From assembly GCA_002396665.1 (NCBI GenBank), contig DGYJ01000056.1, forward strand, positions 1 through 6,235: a DNA stretch of 6,235 nucleotides, in the 5' to 3' direction. The notes below the pieces were generated by a model, which ran no database searches, had not been told where the DNA came from, and saw nothing but the letters and a program-made list of their open reading frames with translations. Origin of the DNA: Bdellovibrionaceae bacterium UBA5009. GTDB taxonomy: Bacteria; Bdellovibrionota; Bdellovibrionia; Bdellovibrionales; Bdellovibrionaceae. Of the stretch, positions 4,988 to 6,235 are shown in pieces (the first letter of the stretch is position 1; every line of letters starts with the position of its first letter). Position numbers and translations under genes: made by a program.

Positions 4988-6235
4988 ATGTCTACTCTTG
5001 CAGGCCACAAAATCGAATCTTCTGCGCAAATTCAAAAGCTGATCGGCGATCTTGTTCGCGAAGTCACACAAATCAATCAAAGTATTTCGCAAATTCAAGG
5101 ACCGCAGCCCCAATTTGCAGATCGTGCGCAAAAAATGCTGACGGATATTGCAGCTTTTCGTGGTCGACCATTGCATTACTCTTACATTGGGTCAGGAGCG
5201 GGCCGTGGTCCCTTTGTAGAGCTTGAAGACGGAAGTATAAAATTAGATTTAATTAACGGAATTGGTATTCATCTTTTTGGACATGGTCATCCTAAGGTGA
5301 TCGAGGCCGCTTTGAAGGGCGCTCTTTGTGATATCATTACCCAGGGAAATCTTGAGCCCAACAAAGAATACATTCAATTTTCTGAAAAGCTGGTGAAGTT
5401 AGCCTCTAAAAAAAGCCGCATTAAGCACGCTTGGTTTGCAACTTGCGGAACTATGGCCAATGAAAGCGCCTTAAAAATGGCTAGACAAAAAAATTCTCCG
5501 GCCAGAATGATTGTTTCATTTAAGAATGCATTTGCCGGTCGATCAACAATGATGGCCGAGGTCACTGATAACTTAGCCTATAAACAAGGTTTACCAGATT
5601 ACAATGAAGTTCTTCGAATTCCTTTTTATGATAAAAAAGATCCTCAAAGCTCTGAAAAATCCCTGGCAGCACTGAAAGAACATGTGTCCAAACATCCGAA
5701 TAATATTTGCTGTTTTGTTTTTGAACCGATGTTGGGCGAAGGCGGCTATCAGCCAGCACCGCGTGAATTTTTTGTTCCTCTTTTGGAATTTTGCAAACAA
5801 AACAAAATTGCTGTTTGGGCTGACGAAGTTCAAACATTCACCCGAACTGGCGAATTGTTTGCTTTTGAAACATTGGATATTGGTCAGTATGTTGACATTG
5901 TTACAATTGCCAAAACTGCTCAAGTTGGGGCGACATTGTACACGGATGAATACAATCCAAAACCAGGTTTGATTGCGGGTACATTTTCTGGCAGCACAGT
6001 TTCGATGAAGGCCGGAATGGCCATGTTGGATATTTTGACTGAAGAGGGCTATCTGGGACCACAGGGACGCATTCAAAAAATTCATCAGCGCTTTGTTCAA
6101 GGCTTAAACAAATTAGGTCAAACCACATGCAAAGGTAAAGTTGATGATGCCGGCGGAATGGGTCTGATGATTGCCTTCACGCCATTTGACGGAAAAAAAG
6201 AACAAGTCGATCTTTTTCTAAAAAAATTATTCAAC
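4988..6235 (+). CDS. PLP-dependent class III aminotransferase (C-terminus beyond window)
   Basis: The frame is open for 416 codons to the right edge, so the end is missing. Class III enzymes move an amino group, often a terminal one, from an amine or amino acid to a 2-oxo acid in the cytoplasm. Landmarks are LINGIGIHLFGHGHP (88-102), F182-x-G-R (182-185) over the cofactor ring, FEPMLGEGG (245-253), the pyridine-N aspartate in D279-E-V-Q, and K309 in IAKTAQVG as the Schiff-base lysine, followed by TFSGST (332-337). Several positions depart from the usual motifs: CGTMANE (153-159) instead of SGTEANE, AFAGRS without the common His, and DEVQTFTRTG, one residue shorter than DEVQTGFGRTG. The K-x-x-Q-V pattern faintly recalls lysine 6-aminotransferases, which is not enough to assign a substrate. 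The first 55 or so residues form a Gln-rich, heptad-like extension. ATG 4988 has AAAGGA 7 bases upstream. Confidence 0.88.
   Translation, partial: MSTLAGHKIESSAQIQKLIGDLVREVTQINQSISQIQGPQPQFADRAQKMLTDIAAFRGRPLHYSYIGSGAGRGPFVELEDGSIKLDLINGIGIHLFGHGHPKVIEAALKGALCDIITQGNLEPNKEYIQFSEKLVKLASKKSRIKHAWFATCGTMANESALKMARQKNSPARMIVSFKNAFAGRSTMMAEVTDNLAYKQGLPDYNEVLRIPFYDKKDPQSSEKSLAALKEHVSKHPNNICCFVFEPMLGEGGYQPAPREFFVPLLEFCKQNKIAVWADEVQTFTRTGELFAFETLDIGQYVDIVTIAKTAQVGATLYTDEYNPKPGLIAGTFSGSTVSMKAGMAMLDILTEEGYLGPQGRIQKIHQRFVQGLNKLGQTTCKGKVDDAGGMGLMIAFTPFDGKKEQVDLFLKKLFN

Noticed and set aside
5591..6100. 169-codon minus-strand frame inside the aminotransferase gene
   Set aside because: It lies wholly within a well-supported coding region on the opposite strand; the Cys/Asn/Phe-rich composition is typical of a shadow frame.
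1..6235. Mobile elements, CRISPR arrays, tRNA or rRNA genes
   Set aside because: No transposase or integrase, no regularly spaced repeats, and no tRNA- or rRNA-like segments were seen; the genes are tightly packed with only two intergenic regions longer than 100 bases.

Overview
The window reads as a chromosomal stretch from a Gram-negative bacterium, moderately AT-rich by eye. The clearest phylogenetic marker is a BamD-type outer-membrane assembly lipoprotein, which implies a diderm. The mix of a stand-alone cyclic-nucleotide-binding protein, several TPR proteins, a BatE-like protein and a divergent class III aminotransferase suggests a Bdellovibrio-like member of the Bdellovibrionota. That assignment rests on gene content and protein flavour, not on a search.

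Layout: positions 1-211 hold no complete gene. They contain the terminator of the leftward operon (126-168), two copies of a 10-bp repeat, and at the very edge a strong ribosome binding site for another leftward gene whose start codon straddles base 1. From 4853 down to 212 seven genes run leftward with gaps of 46 bases or less or with short overlaps. In order of transcription they are a BatE-like TPR/SH3 membrane protein, a cyclic-nucleotide-binding domain protein, an AI-2E/PerM-family permease, bamD, a cytoplasmic TPR protein, hpt (purine salvage) and a small membrane protein. The region 4854-4987 is a divergent intergenic spacer with a good sigma70-like promoter for the rightward gene. From 4988 to the right edge runs a PLP-dependent class III aminotransferase that is cut by the window end.

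The leftward genes look like one envelope-biased operon. Four or five products act in or at the membranes, one is a likely small-ligand sensor, and hpt with the small membrane protein sits at the distal end. A consensus -35 just ahead of bamD suggests that the essential bamD and downstream genes may also have their own promoter. The aminotransferase is transcribed separately; its catalytic core is intact, but several normally conserved motif positions are changed, so its substrate cannot be named.

I found no mobile element, CRISPR array, tRNA or rRNA, and no clear candidate for a wholly new multi-gene system. The most interesting items are the unusual aminotransferase, the mixed operon, an inverted-repeat pair bracketing the aminotransferase promoter, and the leaderless-looking bamD promoter.
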